Assembly (NCBI RefSeq): GCF_014839805.1
Contig: NC_051120.1
Location: forward strand, 7,626,001 to 7,690,000
Source: Manduca sexta
Lineage: Eukaryota; Arthropoda; Insecta; Lepidoptera; Sphingidae
Reading direction: 5' to 3'
Length of the DNA stretch: 64,000 nucleotides
The position numbers and the translations under genes were made by a program. Below the pieces are notes generated by a model. That model was not told the origin of the DNA, searched no databases, and saw nothing but the letters and a program-made list of their open reading frames with translations. Numbering within the stretch: the first letter of the stretch is position 1; each line of letters begins with the position of its first letter. Of this stretch, positions 1 through 11,348 are shown one piece after another.

Positions 1-1460
1 ATCCCAGATAAGAGTATTTTTTTGTGTTTTCTAACATGGTTTGCCTTCGGAATTCTTAAGAAGGGGATCGAGATCACGTATTTCGCGTGGACCTATTTGG
101 ACCAAGTAAGCATGTCCGTGTCTACAAACATAGGGCTTTTTACATGTCTATGTTCTAATAATATTAATATATTAGTAATTTCAATTTTCAAACCACCTTT
201 TCTTACCTCACGTAAAGCGTATAGAGTTTATGTATTGTTGTTATTTATGCGCCGGTCGGCTCAAAGGATTCGTGTAAGCTCCCACACGTCTGGGACGGGC
301 AGAAAGGGTAATCTCCTTGGCATTCTTTTATAGATATAGGGTGTTACCAATATTTTATAGGCTAATATGGAGGTTTTGTATTTGTAAATTTTGTTTTATT
401 TCCAATGTACCAGTTACTAGCGGATATATTTGTGCTATCACAACTTATGTTTATTTCGCAAACGTATAACTGCTTTAACAAGTTTTTATGCTGTTTTTCA
501 TAGCATTAAATGCAAACGAGAACAAGGGCTATTTGCATTTCTGTCTATACGCCTGTTTGTTATACAACCCAAATGTGCGAATATTTTAACTTTTACCGGT
601 AATCAATAACTCGACATCCAAAACAATGAAAACCACAATTTATATTGAACCAACAAAATATCTGAACAGCACTGCAGACCTCATTACATGATCTAGGACA
701 CAGCTTAGTTCCCAAGTTAAAACTGGCGCTAAATTAGCGAGGGACTTGACAGTTCGTTTAGCATGAGCCTCCGCGCCCTGGGAAATGTTAATTAACCATT
801 GAAAGTACAACTAATGGCCCTCGATAGGATTATTTGAGATTTCCACGCTGTAGCGAATTTGTTCGTTATTTTGATGACAATTTATGTTTGAGTGATGTTG
901 GGTTTTCCTATATCAACTTGGAGTTTGGAATTATGTCCGGTTAATGAAAATAGGATGGCCCAATATTATATTCGAGAAATCTAAATGTGTTATGCCTCTG
1001 CCTATGCCTAAATAGGAAAAGAGGTGATACTATGTGTGGTAGCAATTTATATATATAACTGATGGCAGGGCGTATTTTACGTAAACTAGAAAGTTAAGAT
1101 TTACTTAACGATGTAAGAAAATATAAGATACTACATGAAAATCCATTTCGAAGGTATTTATAATTAAGTGTAGTAAACGAAACTTTTAAGCCACATCTAA
1201 TCTAGTAGATCTAGCAAAGAGATAATTTGTGGGACATTATCATTCAGCCTCCAAAACTGCGATACTGATCATAGGCCTTCCTTAAGGATTTCTAAACTAA
1301 CCGTCTAGACGCGGCCAGCATCCAGCGAATTCTTGCTACTTTTACCAGGTCCTATACCCACCTTCATCCAACGCTGCGCTTGCCGGTACGTGGTCTTCAC
1401 TGGAGAACACTTACCTCCCATCTGCTATCAGTTGTATGATGATACAATTATTAATTTACT
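1..1460. other. No gene or known repeat seen
   Basis: AT-rich sequence. A 103-codon frame at 22-333 starts at TTG and has no recognisable domain. 240-320 is slightly richer in GC, without an identifiable origin. Confidence 0.5.
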
Positions 1461-1473
1461 ATTATTGACTTCT

Positions 1474-1669
1474 TATTACTGACTTTTCTGAAAAATCATG
1501 TGTGTATTCTTTGTGAATTTATCGTTCGCTTTAACGGTGAAGGAAAACATCGTGAGGAAACCTGCACATCTGAGAAGTTCTCTATAGGAAGTTTGAAGGT
1601 GTGTGAAGTCTAGTCTAAGTTTGAAGGTATAAGCTAGTAGCTAGTATATAATACAGGGCTGATATTATT
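1474..1669 (+). mobile_element. SINE family A, 5'-truncated copy with target-site duplication
   Basis: This contains the SINE A body from gacttttct through cggtgaaggaaaacatcgtg to the end tataatacagggctgatatt. It is flanked by the perfect 13-bp direct repeat attattgacttct (1461-1473 and 1670-1682). The tRNA-like head is missing and the segment between 1607 and 1640 is rearranged compared with other copies. Confidence 0.85.
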
Positions 1670-1682
1670 ATTATTGACTTCT

Positions 1683-2540
1683 ATACCTGGCGTCACGGAT
1701 ATGTCTTTAAATAGCTATAAGTACTTACCAATGAATTCCATATCTTTTAAAATCATCATTGATGATATCTTATCGACAACAATTTACGATAACGAACCTC
1801 AGTTGGCCTTCTGTTGGTAAGCAGAAACACTTCATCGGTGATTATAGAAATAAGATTACTAGAAAAATCTGGAGTATGCGTCAGGCATAGATAAGTTTAG
1901 AATAAGTAGACAAACTGGACTATAGCCTGATAGTAAACCAACATGAGATTTGCCTTTATCATCTTTAAATGGTAAAATTGACGAAGGCTTATTTTAATAC
2001 AAACCTTATTTTCTTTTTTTAATCAATTAAAAATCGAATTTCTCGCTCTCATTTACAATCTATATTTGCTTGCGAACTAAGACGACGTAAGTACGATCAG
2101 TGTCTTTGTTTCAAGACTTCAAGGCAATCTGTCTGTGTCAAGGCAGATTGCTATTTTATCTGATACTAATCTAGTATTCATCGTTGACCGTCTCTAAGTA
2201 CTATGCAAGAAAATTGTTTCGTTCAGAAGTTATATAAAATATATTTATTAGTACCTCTTGGTATTTCCACTCATATTGAAATTGAAGTGTTTGTACAAAC
2301 GCGTACACTTGCAAAACTATTTAAATCGACTTTAAAAAATATTTCATTAACAGGAAAGTGGCTTCTAGCTTCTTTTTTCCATTAGTGCTTTAGGCTACAT
2401 TTTATCTCAGAATAGGACTTATATCCTAAGTGGCTATACAGCGAAGTCGCAATCAGGAGTTAGTAGTTATATATAACAGCCCACAACAACTTTAGCACTA
2501 CCGTGTTTTTTTTAACATGACCTTACTTTTGTAAGTATTT
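1683..2540. other. No gene seen
   Basis: AT-rich, with short chance frames only. About 2110-2155 contains two inverted words, caaggcaatctgtctg and aaggcagattgc, that could form a small stem. Confidence 0.4.
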
Positions 2541-2700
2541 TTTTTGTTGCTTTGAATGGCGAGACGAGCTTGTCGTTCGCCTGATGGTAAGCGATATGAC
2601 CGCCCATAAACAGTAGAAACACCATCCAACATCTTAACTTACAAAGTATTGTTTGGTATTCCACTGCGCTCGCCATCCTAAGACAAACATGTTAAATGCA
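2541..2700 (+). repeat. Repeat family D (LINE 3' region), partial
   Basis: gagcttgtcgttcgcctgat, ggtaagcgatatgaccgccc, cagtagaaacaccatccaac and ggtattccactgcgctcgcc match 39956-40125. The later part of the family is missing. Confidence 0.75.
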
Positions 2701-3633
2701 GCTAATCTAAATGTAATTGATGAGAAACTGTTGCGTTGCTGACTTAGTATAGCAATATGGTCTTTTCTAGAAACTTCGTAAATCGTAACATGATTATAAG
2801 CAAATGCCACAATAACGTTTCATATCTCCCTTCAAATCGCATCTACTCATATGATTAAAACAGTCATTCTGTTTGCCTTCAGAACTATGTTTCAATGATG
2901 TTATCCTTTTATTAAATATTAATGTATCTACTTGCCTTTTCTCATCCTACTCTATTAGCATGGAAAGTATAAGAATACGCTTAGTGGTCTATCAAGGTAT
3001 ATTGAAACTAGTTACGGATTTAGTGGATTTTGCTATTACCTAGGTCTTATACAGAGTGTTATACTACAGTTTCTAACTGATGCAGGTCGATATAGAACCA
3101 AAAATATAACCAATAAAATTTGAATATAGAAACATTTAAAGAGTTAATAATGCAGTTAAAAAAATTCCGTAAAGATTTTTGTTTATCTCTAAATTTGCAA
3201 AACACTGATTTTCTGTCATGGTCATTAAAAAAGCCAACTATTGCTCTTGTTTAAGCAAAATAATCACGATTATAGACCGTATAGTTCCGTATCTTCATTT
3301 AGGAAGTGTAGTGGTAAAGTCGACTTTCATAAAAAAAACGAATCTTAATACCTTTTAAACTATGTTATTTCGGGCAATATACTTTGGAGTTAATCGATGT
3401 ACATTGAGGATCTATATTGACCTGCTTCAGTTGAACGTTCTATCGTGTTACACCCTGTATAGAGCGATAACCTGAACCGAGGCTTTGTCCGTTTGCAAAC
3501 TGCATTAAGCCGATTATTATACAAGTTCTAGTGTTTGCCGGCTTTAAATCTTAATAGCAGAAACTACAGTGAAGATATTTTTTATGACTCAGAGGGATTA
3601 TATTGGTTTAAGCTTTGCTTTGGTTTTCCTATT
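2701..3633. other. No gene or repeat recognised
   Basis: AT-rich non-coding sequence between a family D and a family B copy. Confidence 0.4.
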
Positions 3634-3868
3634 GCTAGGGTATATTTTATACGCGCTCGTATAGCGACCACCGTACACAAGATGTTAAAACCCGCCTTAG
3701 CGGCACACGTAAGTATTTCGCGTTCCGCGATTGGCCTGTGTATATCCGGTTTCAAAAGGCCGGCATAATTGTGTCGACTGTCGAGGGGTAATCATCTCTT
3801 GTTAGTCGACATTATATTCCACTTACTATCAGGTGCAGTGGAGTAACTTTTCCGTGGTCGTATGAAAA
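3634..3868 (+). repeat. Repeat family B, copy 1
   Basis: About 235 bases: gctagggtatattttatacg, gcgaccaccgtacacaagat, aaaaggccggcataattgtg, a stem around gtcgactgtcgagggg / gttagtcgac, then cttactatcaggtgcagtgg. The 'taccatcaggtg' word is typical of lepidopteran LINE 3' ends, so this is probably a LINE tail or a SINE derived from one. The frame 3535-3768 is not a gene. Confidence 0.8.
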
Positions 3869-4320
3869 ATGCTTAATTGTTATAGATGTCGTTTTAGTTT
3901 GGATAAATAAATTTAATTTCAAGTTTCAATGAATATTTGGTTTTATACTGTTAGCTTGGATGAAATATGAATATAACATAAAATACAACGAAAATCAAGA
4001 CCGATATCCAATCAAATTATATCGGATACACTAAAGACAATATCTATAATTTGCTCCAGGCAGTAATAACCTACTTAACATCCATAAAGTATAAACATTA
4101 GCTTCAAGTAATACACGGGATAACACGTGTTCTAATAAAGAACAAACAAAAATACGTACAATATTTCTGTATTTTTACACAGAAGTAGAAATATCTTTTA
4201 TGCAAATGAAGCTGAATTGTATTTAATCTAAAACCCTTACACAGTACACTGATAAATATTTACATTCACTAACCTGAAGTAAAGACTAATTAATAAAAAC
4301 AATGATTAATACGTTAAATC

Positions 4321-4480
4321 ATCAGCCCTGTATTACATACTGTCCCACTGCTGGGCACAGGCCTTCTCTACTACTGAGAGGGATTAGGTCTTAGTCCACC
4401 ACGCTGGCCTAGTGCGGATTGGTAGACTTCACACACCCTATAGAGAATTTCTCAGGTATGCAGGTTTCCTCACGATACGT
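4321..4480 (-). mobile_element. SINE family A, partial copy
   Basis: Reverse-oriented SINE A: atcagccctgtatta, then ccactgctgggcacaggcct, tccaccacgctggcctagtg and caggtttcctcacgat. The 5' half is lost at about 4480. Confidence 0.85.
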
Positions 4481-4672
4481 TAAATGCTAAGGTGTAATTC
4501 TCCAGAAATTTGAACATCTTAGACTCTCAACAAATTTGGAATTGAACCAGATTTCTCTTACTGATATTACTAATAAAAATATTATAAAAATGGTTGCATG
4601 TTTGTAGAAAGAAAACACGGAAATGATGGAATGTGACACGTGCTTGATTAAATTCATTGAGTATTTTTATCC

Positions 4673-5060
4673 GGACTGCCTCGGTTGTATGGTTGTAATA
4701 GTACGCGGTACGAGTACGACTACTGGAGCTGAGGTCCTGGCTTCAAATCCCAGGTCGGGCCAAAATAATTTTAACTGGGTTTTCCCATCTTAAAATAATA
4801 CTCAGTCGCAGCTCGGAGGAAGTTGGCGGTGTGATACTCCTGTGCCTCGGAAAGCACGTAAAGCCGTTTGTCCTGCGCCTGATCTCTCTCCGGTCATGTC
4901 GGATTGCAGGCTCACTTAACTATGAGAGTGAAAGAACAGACAGTACCTCTGTGTAATGGGCTTATGCACTATAATGTCTCTTGCGTACCTGGCCGATCTC
5001 CGTTAATATTGGCCGTCGTGGCCGAAAATTCGGCTAGGAGGATTCATTCATTTTTATCCT
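4673..5060 (+). mobile_element. SINE family C, long copy with tRNA-like head
   Basis: The head reads gactgcctcggttgtatggt with a box B-like ggcttcaaatccc at 4738-4750, then ggtcgggccaaaataatttt. The body contains gcacgtaaagccgtttgtcc, tgatctctctccggtcatgt and, near the end, attggccgtcgtggccgaaa. This layout (tRNA head 'ctgcctcgg', 'gtcgggc' linker, long body) is a known lepidopteran type. The 75-codon frame at 4904-5131 lies mostly in this repeat. Confidence 0.75.
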
Positions 5061-5385
5061 CTAAAAGGTTTTCAACGCGGCTAAATCCGCGAACAAAGCC
5101 TAGTTCAGAACATATTATGAGAACTGAATGACTTGTTCACGTCTGATGATGTAACAAATGACTCACACATGTGTATATGTTTTTAAAACGGCTCAATTGT
5201 GTGGACGCGATCAAGGTTGACTTAGCGTTAATTACCTATGGGTGGTCGTTAATTTCTGAAACCGATATGTCTGGCTTGCTTCCTTTGTAAAATCTAATAA
5301 AAAATTCTTTTGTTTACGCGTATGTTAGACATTGAAATAAAATTATTATTGCGGTTTTTTATAGTATACAAAATTGTATAATTGT

Positions 5386-5525
5386 TAGGTAGATATTGTA
5401 ACTTTGATTTTTCGACTGCCTAACACCTCAGTCCGCCCCGCGACCACGAAGGCTGTAGTCTTCGAAACGTACGGAGAAAATTATAATGTAAGAAGTCGCG
5501 ATAAAAATCGAAAAAATATCTAAAA
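5386..5525 (-). repeat. Repeat family F, copy 1
   Basis: taggtagatattgtaacttt, taacacctcagtccgccccg, gaccacgaaggctgtagtct and gcgataaaaatcg. The reverse complement of 58140-58252 matches through most of it. The frame 5420-5614 on the minus strand is not a gene. Confidence 0.65.
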
Positions 5526-6701
5526 GGTGCCTTTCGCAAATTAAAACAACAAAAGTAAAATTGAATATCACACTGATGTGGAAGTCCGAACAACGTATGG
5601 TTGATTCGGGACAATATACAGTTCGCGCATGTCGTGGAAACTATTCGGCTTAGGTTTTACGACGTTCCGCTTACCTGACGTTGATATGTCCAGGATGTCA
5701 ATCCCGGCAAATCATGTCAGACAAACCCAAGTCTATTATAACTTAAGAATCGAATCTATGACTTTCCAGTCCATAATCAATATACAAGTTGACTAAGGAA
5801 CCTCAAAACTCTCAGCCCGTAGTTGATAATTATACGGTACTACTAAAGAAGCTAAAATACGACCGAAACAATTCAAATGTACTAGTACTTATCAGTAAAA
5901 TCAATCGCAACACCATCAATACAGATCACAAATTCCACTAACCCAGCATCAGAAATTAAACAAGTCAGTCACCAAACACATCCGTAATTGTGATACGGAT
6001 TTGTAGATTTAATTCGTCATAATTAGTACGTTCATTGGATCGTCAGCGCAAACACCACGCTCTAACGTACACAGTTTAGAAGCGTTTAGCATGGACGGGC
6101 TTTGTGGGGATAAGGGAGAGTTGCATCCGTGCAACTTGGAATTATAGGCGGATTTATCGTAGTACCATATTAAGGGGTCAATCAATATCCTGTGAAATAG
6201 GCTGGCGTAATTCGAATAAATCCAGGGTTCTAATAATACGTCTGTCGCAATCTGGCTTTATTTTAATTTCAACTCTCATACTTTCACGCCGTTCCATGCT
6301 TCCACGCCGCATAGACACTCATAGTTTCTTTGATTAGGTCTATATTATAATGCTTAATTTAATAAAATAGTTCATAATCATTGACGTATATTCCATAGAC
6401 ATGAATGTACATATAATCTTGTTCAAAATCTGGAGTTAGAACTATATTTCGCTGCAGCGCTAAATCATCAATCGTCGTCTAACCAAACTTTAAACATGCA
6501 GTGCTAAACCGGTTTAAATAGAGTATAAATAAAATGGCAACCAATACCGGATTGCAGTACACTTCAGTTAAACACAGCGAGTGTTCGCAACGCCAGATTT
6601 ACTACATAGTACATATATATCGATGTTCATAATACATTTGATAAACACCTAACTGACTTTCTAGTCAATACTCATTACTGATTCCATAGCAGGTGTATAC
6701 C
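5526..6701. other. No gene recognised
   Basis: The frame 6104-6337 has no known domain. The region ends at the maT mariner's TA target. Confidence 0.4.
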
Positions 6702-6703
6702 TA

Positions 6704-8003
6704 GTCTTGCCATAAATATTGTAATAAAGAAAAAAGAAAATTGTTAACTGCAAATAACATTTATTACTTTTACAGTGTGTCAGTTTAATACATAAATATA
6801 AAACAATTAAAAATATAAAAAGCTTATTCGAAGTGGTCTCCATTGGCTGCAATACAGTCCTTTAAACGATGAGGCCAGTTATCAATAGAAGCACGCACTC
6901 TTTCCATGGGAAAATTCTTCACTGCCAATCGTATAGATTGTTTTAGGGACTCCAAATTATCATGGCGTTTAGAGCAAGCTGTACTCTCTAAAACTGACCA
7001 CAAATCATAATCCAGCGGATTAAGATCGGGACTAGACGACGGCCAGTCTTCAGCTCTGATGAAGTCCGAAACGTTCGATTCCAACCAAGACTGCGTGGAC
7101 CGAGCTTTATGACCCGGCGCCGAGTCTTGCTGGAAGGACCATACTTGGTTATTGAACATGGTGATGTTAAGGGGCTTAACTACCTTCTCAAGAATGGTAT
7201 CTTGATACACTTGTGCCGATGTTTTGATACCTTTTTCACAAAAATATGGCTCAGTCACTCCTTCATAGCTAACACCCCACCAAACCATCACTGAAGTCGG
7301 ATAATGTCCACGTTGCACTCTGTCGACTAATTGGGAAGCTTCCTTAGAGCTTTGAGCATAAATACGGTCATTTTGTTTGTTAAAATGTTGCTCAATTGTA
7401 AAAATTTTCTCATCCGTAAACAAATTTTTTCTGTGACCTCCCTTTGCGTACCGCTTCAGTAGTTGTTTCGATTTTACCACCCTATTCTTCTTTAAATTAT
7501 CAGTTAAGAAATGGCCAGTGCGTCTCTTATAGGCTGCAAGTCCTAAGTCATCTTTTAAAAATACGCGACATGGTTCTAGGTGCTATCTTCATTTCCCGAG
7601 ATAAAATCTTTTGCTTTCGGACAGGATTTCTTCGAATTCTTTCCCTTACTGCTTTGACCACCTTTTTCGTACGAACACTACGTGGACGGCCAGATCTTTT
7701 TCTGTCACAAACAGAGGAGGTCTCATTGTACCTATTAATAGCCCGGTACACAAACATTTTACTAATACCAAGTGTATGGAGAGTTTTAAAAATTGCATTT
7801 GGCTCCATACCTACTTTGTGTAATGCTATCACAGCGATTCGGTTCTCTTTATCACCCCACACCATTTTAATATCGCAAAATATTTTACAATGTATTGGCG
7901 CCAAAATGAGAAAACACAATGAACAATCGTATAAAAATGACAGATTCGAAATTCAAATGTAATATTTTTTTATAATTAAGTGTAACAGTATTTATGGCCA
8001 GAC
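6704..8003 (-). mobile_element. maT-type (DD37D) mariner DNA transposon, nearly complete
   Basis: A cut-and-paste transposon of the Tc1/mariner superfamily, about 1.3 kb, which is the usual length. The ends are terminal inverted repeats: reading inwards, the left begins gtcttgccataaatattgta and the right, on the minus strand, gtctggccataaatactgtt. They match at most positions. Each is bordered by TA (6702-6703 and 8004-8005), the target duplicated by this superfamily. The transposase lies between them on the minus strand and is described separately. The spacing of its second and third catalytic aspartates is 37 residues, which is the signature of the maT family known from Lepidoptera and nematodes. 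The two ends have diverged slightly and the gene carries a frameshift, so this copy is probably inactive but fairly young. The termini are inferred from the repeat match and TA flanks. Confidence 0.9.
6824..7865 (-). pseudogene. maT mariner transposase, broken by one frameshift
   Basis: The transposase would cut the element out of DNA and paste it at a TA site in the nucleus. Taking the ATG at 7865-7863, where the protein begins MVWGDKENR, the reading covers about 346 residues, the normal mariner length. An extra methionine 18 codons upstream is in frame but less likely. The first part (7865-7548) holds the helix-turn-helix DNA-binding region and a GRPR motif. The reading then hits a stop because a run of four A (plus-strand tttt, 7553-7556) has one base too many. 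Past it, another frame continues to 6824 with the catalytic core: TDEKIF (first Asp, codon 7414-7412), QQDSAPGH (second Asp, 7126-7124) and SPDLNPLDYDLW (third Asp, 7012-7010). Exactly 37 residues separate the last two, giving DD37D. No other stop is visible, so one base change disables an otherwise whole gene. Confidence 0.88.
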
Positions 8004-8005
8004 TA

Positions 8006-8810
8006 AGTAAACACAGAAACCCATGTTCAACAAAGAAGCCTTACTAACAGGGTTGCGTCCTTAATCCCCGGACACCATACCACATTCGCTCTCACGTTAC
8101 AGTACAGCGCAGCGCAAATATAAACTTCTCGATCAAGCGTGCACATTTTTCTATTTATTAATATCGACTTTATGTTATTCGAATGAAATTGAAAATAGAA
8201 TGGGTAGTTTCGAAATTGTTTCATAGACAGTATGATTAATTCTGTTGTATATGATAACATTTTGATTTGTAATGTATGTATTTAAATTAAATATACCATT
8301 GTTTTGTTAACCTGATATTAATATTATAATATTGTATTAATAGAAAACAAAGTTATATATGTTATATAGTTATAGATATGTAATATCAGCATGTAAAACA
8401 CAGCTTAATTCCTTAACAAATAGCAAACAATCCACATATTCAAGCTGAAGCATCACTGCAATGATCCGTCTGCGCTGACCCTTACAGGAAGCCTAATTAG
8501 CGTTAACAAATGCAGCCTGTTTGCTGAGCGTCGCGTTAACGCGCCCCAGTCATCTGTAAACTACAGCGAGGGAATCGCATGACGATGTCAAATGGGCTTT
8601 ACATAGGAATGCTTTGCGTACTTAGATACGGTGCGAACAGAATCGTGTAGGCTTTCGTGAATGATGACACGAACTAGTTCGCTTGATGTTGACATCACTA
8701 CTGTTCAAAATGTGCTGAGGGTGCCCTTATTAAGTGACACTGTAGTTAGAGTGTCAACCTCTACGTTTGATTGAATGGATCCAAAATCCTAGTTAGTTTT
8801 TTTTATTATA
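8006..8810. other. No gene seen
   Basis: Low-complexity AT stretches around 8270-8400; a more mixed stretch at 8440-8700 has no frame of note. Confidence 0.4.
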
Positions 8811-9118
8811 AACTAGCTTTTGCTCGCTGCTTCGCCCGCGTGAAGGAGTTTTCCGGGATAAAAGTCCCACTATATATTTTCCAGGGATAGTAGCCTATTA
8901 CCTTCCCAGGGTCTTATACTATCTCCATACCAAATTTTGCTTTCTTATATCACGTCTTATGTCACATCCCATTCCCATGGGAACGGAATAAAAAGTATCC
9001 TATGTCCGTCTCCTGTTTCTAAGCTACCTCTCCACCAATTTTCAGCCAAATCGGTTCATCCGTTCTTGAGTTATAAAGAGTGTAACTAACACCACTTTCT
9101 TTTATATATATATATATC
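8811..9118 (+). repeat. Repeat family E ('actagcttttgctcgc' type), full copy
   Basis: aactagcttttgctcgctgc, ttcgcccgcgtgaaggagtt, ttctccgggataaaag-type sequence, ccaattttcagccaaatcgg, ttcatccgttcttgagttat and a (TA)n tail at about 9105-9118. It is a widespread insect retroelement tail that ends in TATA-rich sequence, probably of RTE type. Non-coding. Confidence 0.75.
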
Positions 9119-10998
9119 GATAAACATGACTTGATCGAAATTAGAATTCGCGTCCGAGATGGTTTGAAATTTATTTATCGCATCTTGCATAAGCCCGGCA
9201 AAATGTGGGTGGTCAAATTTCGCCCCTAGCAACTCCTTTACGGATAACATTATGTTACGTAAACTTCTGCACTCTATTGGTTATTTCAATATTTTCATTT
9301 GACCTGAGTAAAACTAACATATTTTGTTAATCTGTCACACAGACTAGGCTTAAGTTATGAAATTTGAGTTTGTTTTGCAAGGCACGTTTCGGGATCATTG
9401 TGTGTGTATTGAGCAAGTCCGGTACATTTAATATCGAACCGAAAATGGTAGTCAAATGGATAAATAAAGAAAATAGTTTAGTGTTTTATTTCATTTGGAT
9501 AAGGACTGGTGATTTTAGTTATTAAAAAACAGGTTACCGATCATAATTTTTATATATTTTTTCCTGTTTCATGAAAGCCCGGTATTAGATAAAATTGGTC
9601 TTATACTAAACAACGATCAGGAGTCTCTGGTATATCTATACATTTTTTTTAAGTCAAATCATGTTGATTCAACTACCCAACTATTTCGTAATCTGAATGG
9701 AGCATTACAATATAAGTTATAAAATTAATCGTGAAATCTTTATAAGCAAACTTAACAACCCGACTCCTGAGAAATTTGGCAGTAAGACTGCATTCCGTAT
9801 AAGAGTATTTGAAGTACATCATTTATTTATAAGCAATATTTACTATATATGCAAACTTCATAAGCATTTTTATTAGTAACAAAAATGTATATACCATCGC
9901 TCGCTGCAGTATTATGATTGCAATAAATATTCAATTCATGACGTACTTTCGCTTTTTATGGAACGTTATGTTCACCCCTTAGAGACACCTGTTCGACCCC
10001 ATTCAAAATCATTCTTCCGCGATGTTGAACGTTTCGCGTTTTATTTAATTAGCGATGATTTTTTTGAAAGGGCGTAACGCTTTATTTGTCTGATAGCATA
10101 TTTCGATGTTAAGGGTTATTTATGAGTTTCATTAAATAGGGTCTAGTGAACTTCTTAAGATACTAACTTGATTTATTATATTAACTGTTCAGCAGTCAGC
10201 AAATAAACATATCATACCATTAAACATTGGAAATCTCTAAGACATGTGAAATCTATAAGGAAACGATGTTCATTTAACTGGAATTGTATATGCAAAAAAG
10301 GTATTAGGCTAACTGACATTTTTTATTTTACTTAAAAAATAATATTATTACGTGCACATGAAAAAGTTAAAATATTCAATAAATTTTTATTATTCACAAA
10401 GTTAATTTTATTTAACACACTACTTCCCCTAATTTTGATTCACTTAATCCCCCGCTGTAGTGCTGTTGTGAATGACAAAATTAGGGGTGTACTGTACATA
10501 CCAGGGGTTAAAAATATGCTCAATCGACCACACAGAGTTTTGTCCATGGTTTAACGAACCGTGATTGTTTCGCACCCCTGAAAGCGACTATTGTATTTCA
10601 TAAGTTTGTTTTTTACAAAACTAGACATTTGGCTGTAATCTAATTCTTTTTATCGTCCATTTGAATATAAATGCTGACTCCCGTTAACAATAATTTATTC
10701 ACTGCAGTGTTATTTTGTAATTCAGTGTAAATCTTGTTAAGCATTGTTACTAATAACATTTAGTTTACCATTTCAAAACTACGGCGGGCAAACTTTTCGT
10801 ATTGTTTAGCCGAGTTCACCTGTTTAGCATTTCGCAGTAACTTTAACATTGTTGAAAATACCGCCATACAAATCTGAAATAAACTTATTTTATGCCGTCA
10901 CGCTTGTGATTTTAGGGATAGGCAGAGTTGAAAGGATTATTATGTATCGTTTTTTAAACTTTCTTTAGCTATCTCCCTAAATATTAAATATTCATTAC
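9119..10998. other. No gene seen; one inverted repeat
   Basis: AT-rich. The only clear structure is the inverted repeat at 10426-10487. Confidence 0.4.
10426..10487. repeat. 62-base inverted repeat
   Basis: cccctaattttgattcac (10426-10443) pairs with gtgaatgacaaaattagggg (10468-10487) with a two-base bulge. Isolated in non-coding DNA. Confidence 0.7.
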
Positions 10999-11009
10999 TA
11001 TATTGTTGA

Positions 11010-11337
11010 AGCGGCGATAGCCTAGTTGGGTGTGGAACGGACTGCCAAGACGAATGTCCGCAGGATCAAATCCCAAGGGCACACACCTCTGACTTTTCTA
11101 AAAAATCATGTGTGTATTCTTCGTGAATTTATCGTTCGCTTTAACGGTGAAGGAAAACATCGTGAGGAAACCTGCACATCTGGGAAGTTCTCTATAGAAA
11201 TTTCGAAGGTGTTTGAAGTCTACCAATCCGCATTAGGCCAGCGTGGTGGACTAAGGCCTAATCCCTCTCAGTGGTAGAGGAGGCCCGTGCTCAGCAGTGG
11301 GCAAGTATATAATACAGGGCTGATATTATTATATTAT
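11010..11337 (+). mobile_element. SINE family A, full-length copy with tRNA-like head
   Basis: The best complete copy of family A. The head begins gcggcgatagcctagttggg and holds a Pol III box A (tagcctagttgg, 11018-11029) and a box B (ggatcaaatcc, 11063-11073, close to GGTTCGANNCC), so it derives from a tRNA. The body follows with tttaacggtgaaggaaaaca, ccgcattaggccagcgtggt and the end tacagggctgatatt plus (att)n. The flanking direct repeat tatattgttga occurs at 10999-11009 and 11338-11348. Transcription would be by RNA polymerase III, and movement by a LINE partner that is not identified here. Confidence 0.9.
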
Positions 11338-11348
11338 TATATTGTTGA

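Noticed and set aside
11026..11277. Coding frame of 83 codons
   Set aside because: Lies entirely inside the full-length SINE A copy.
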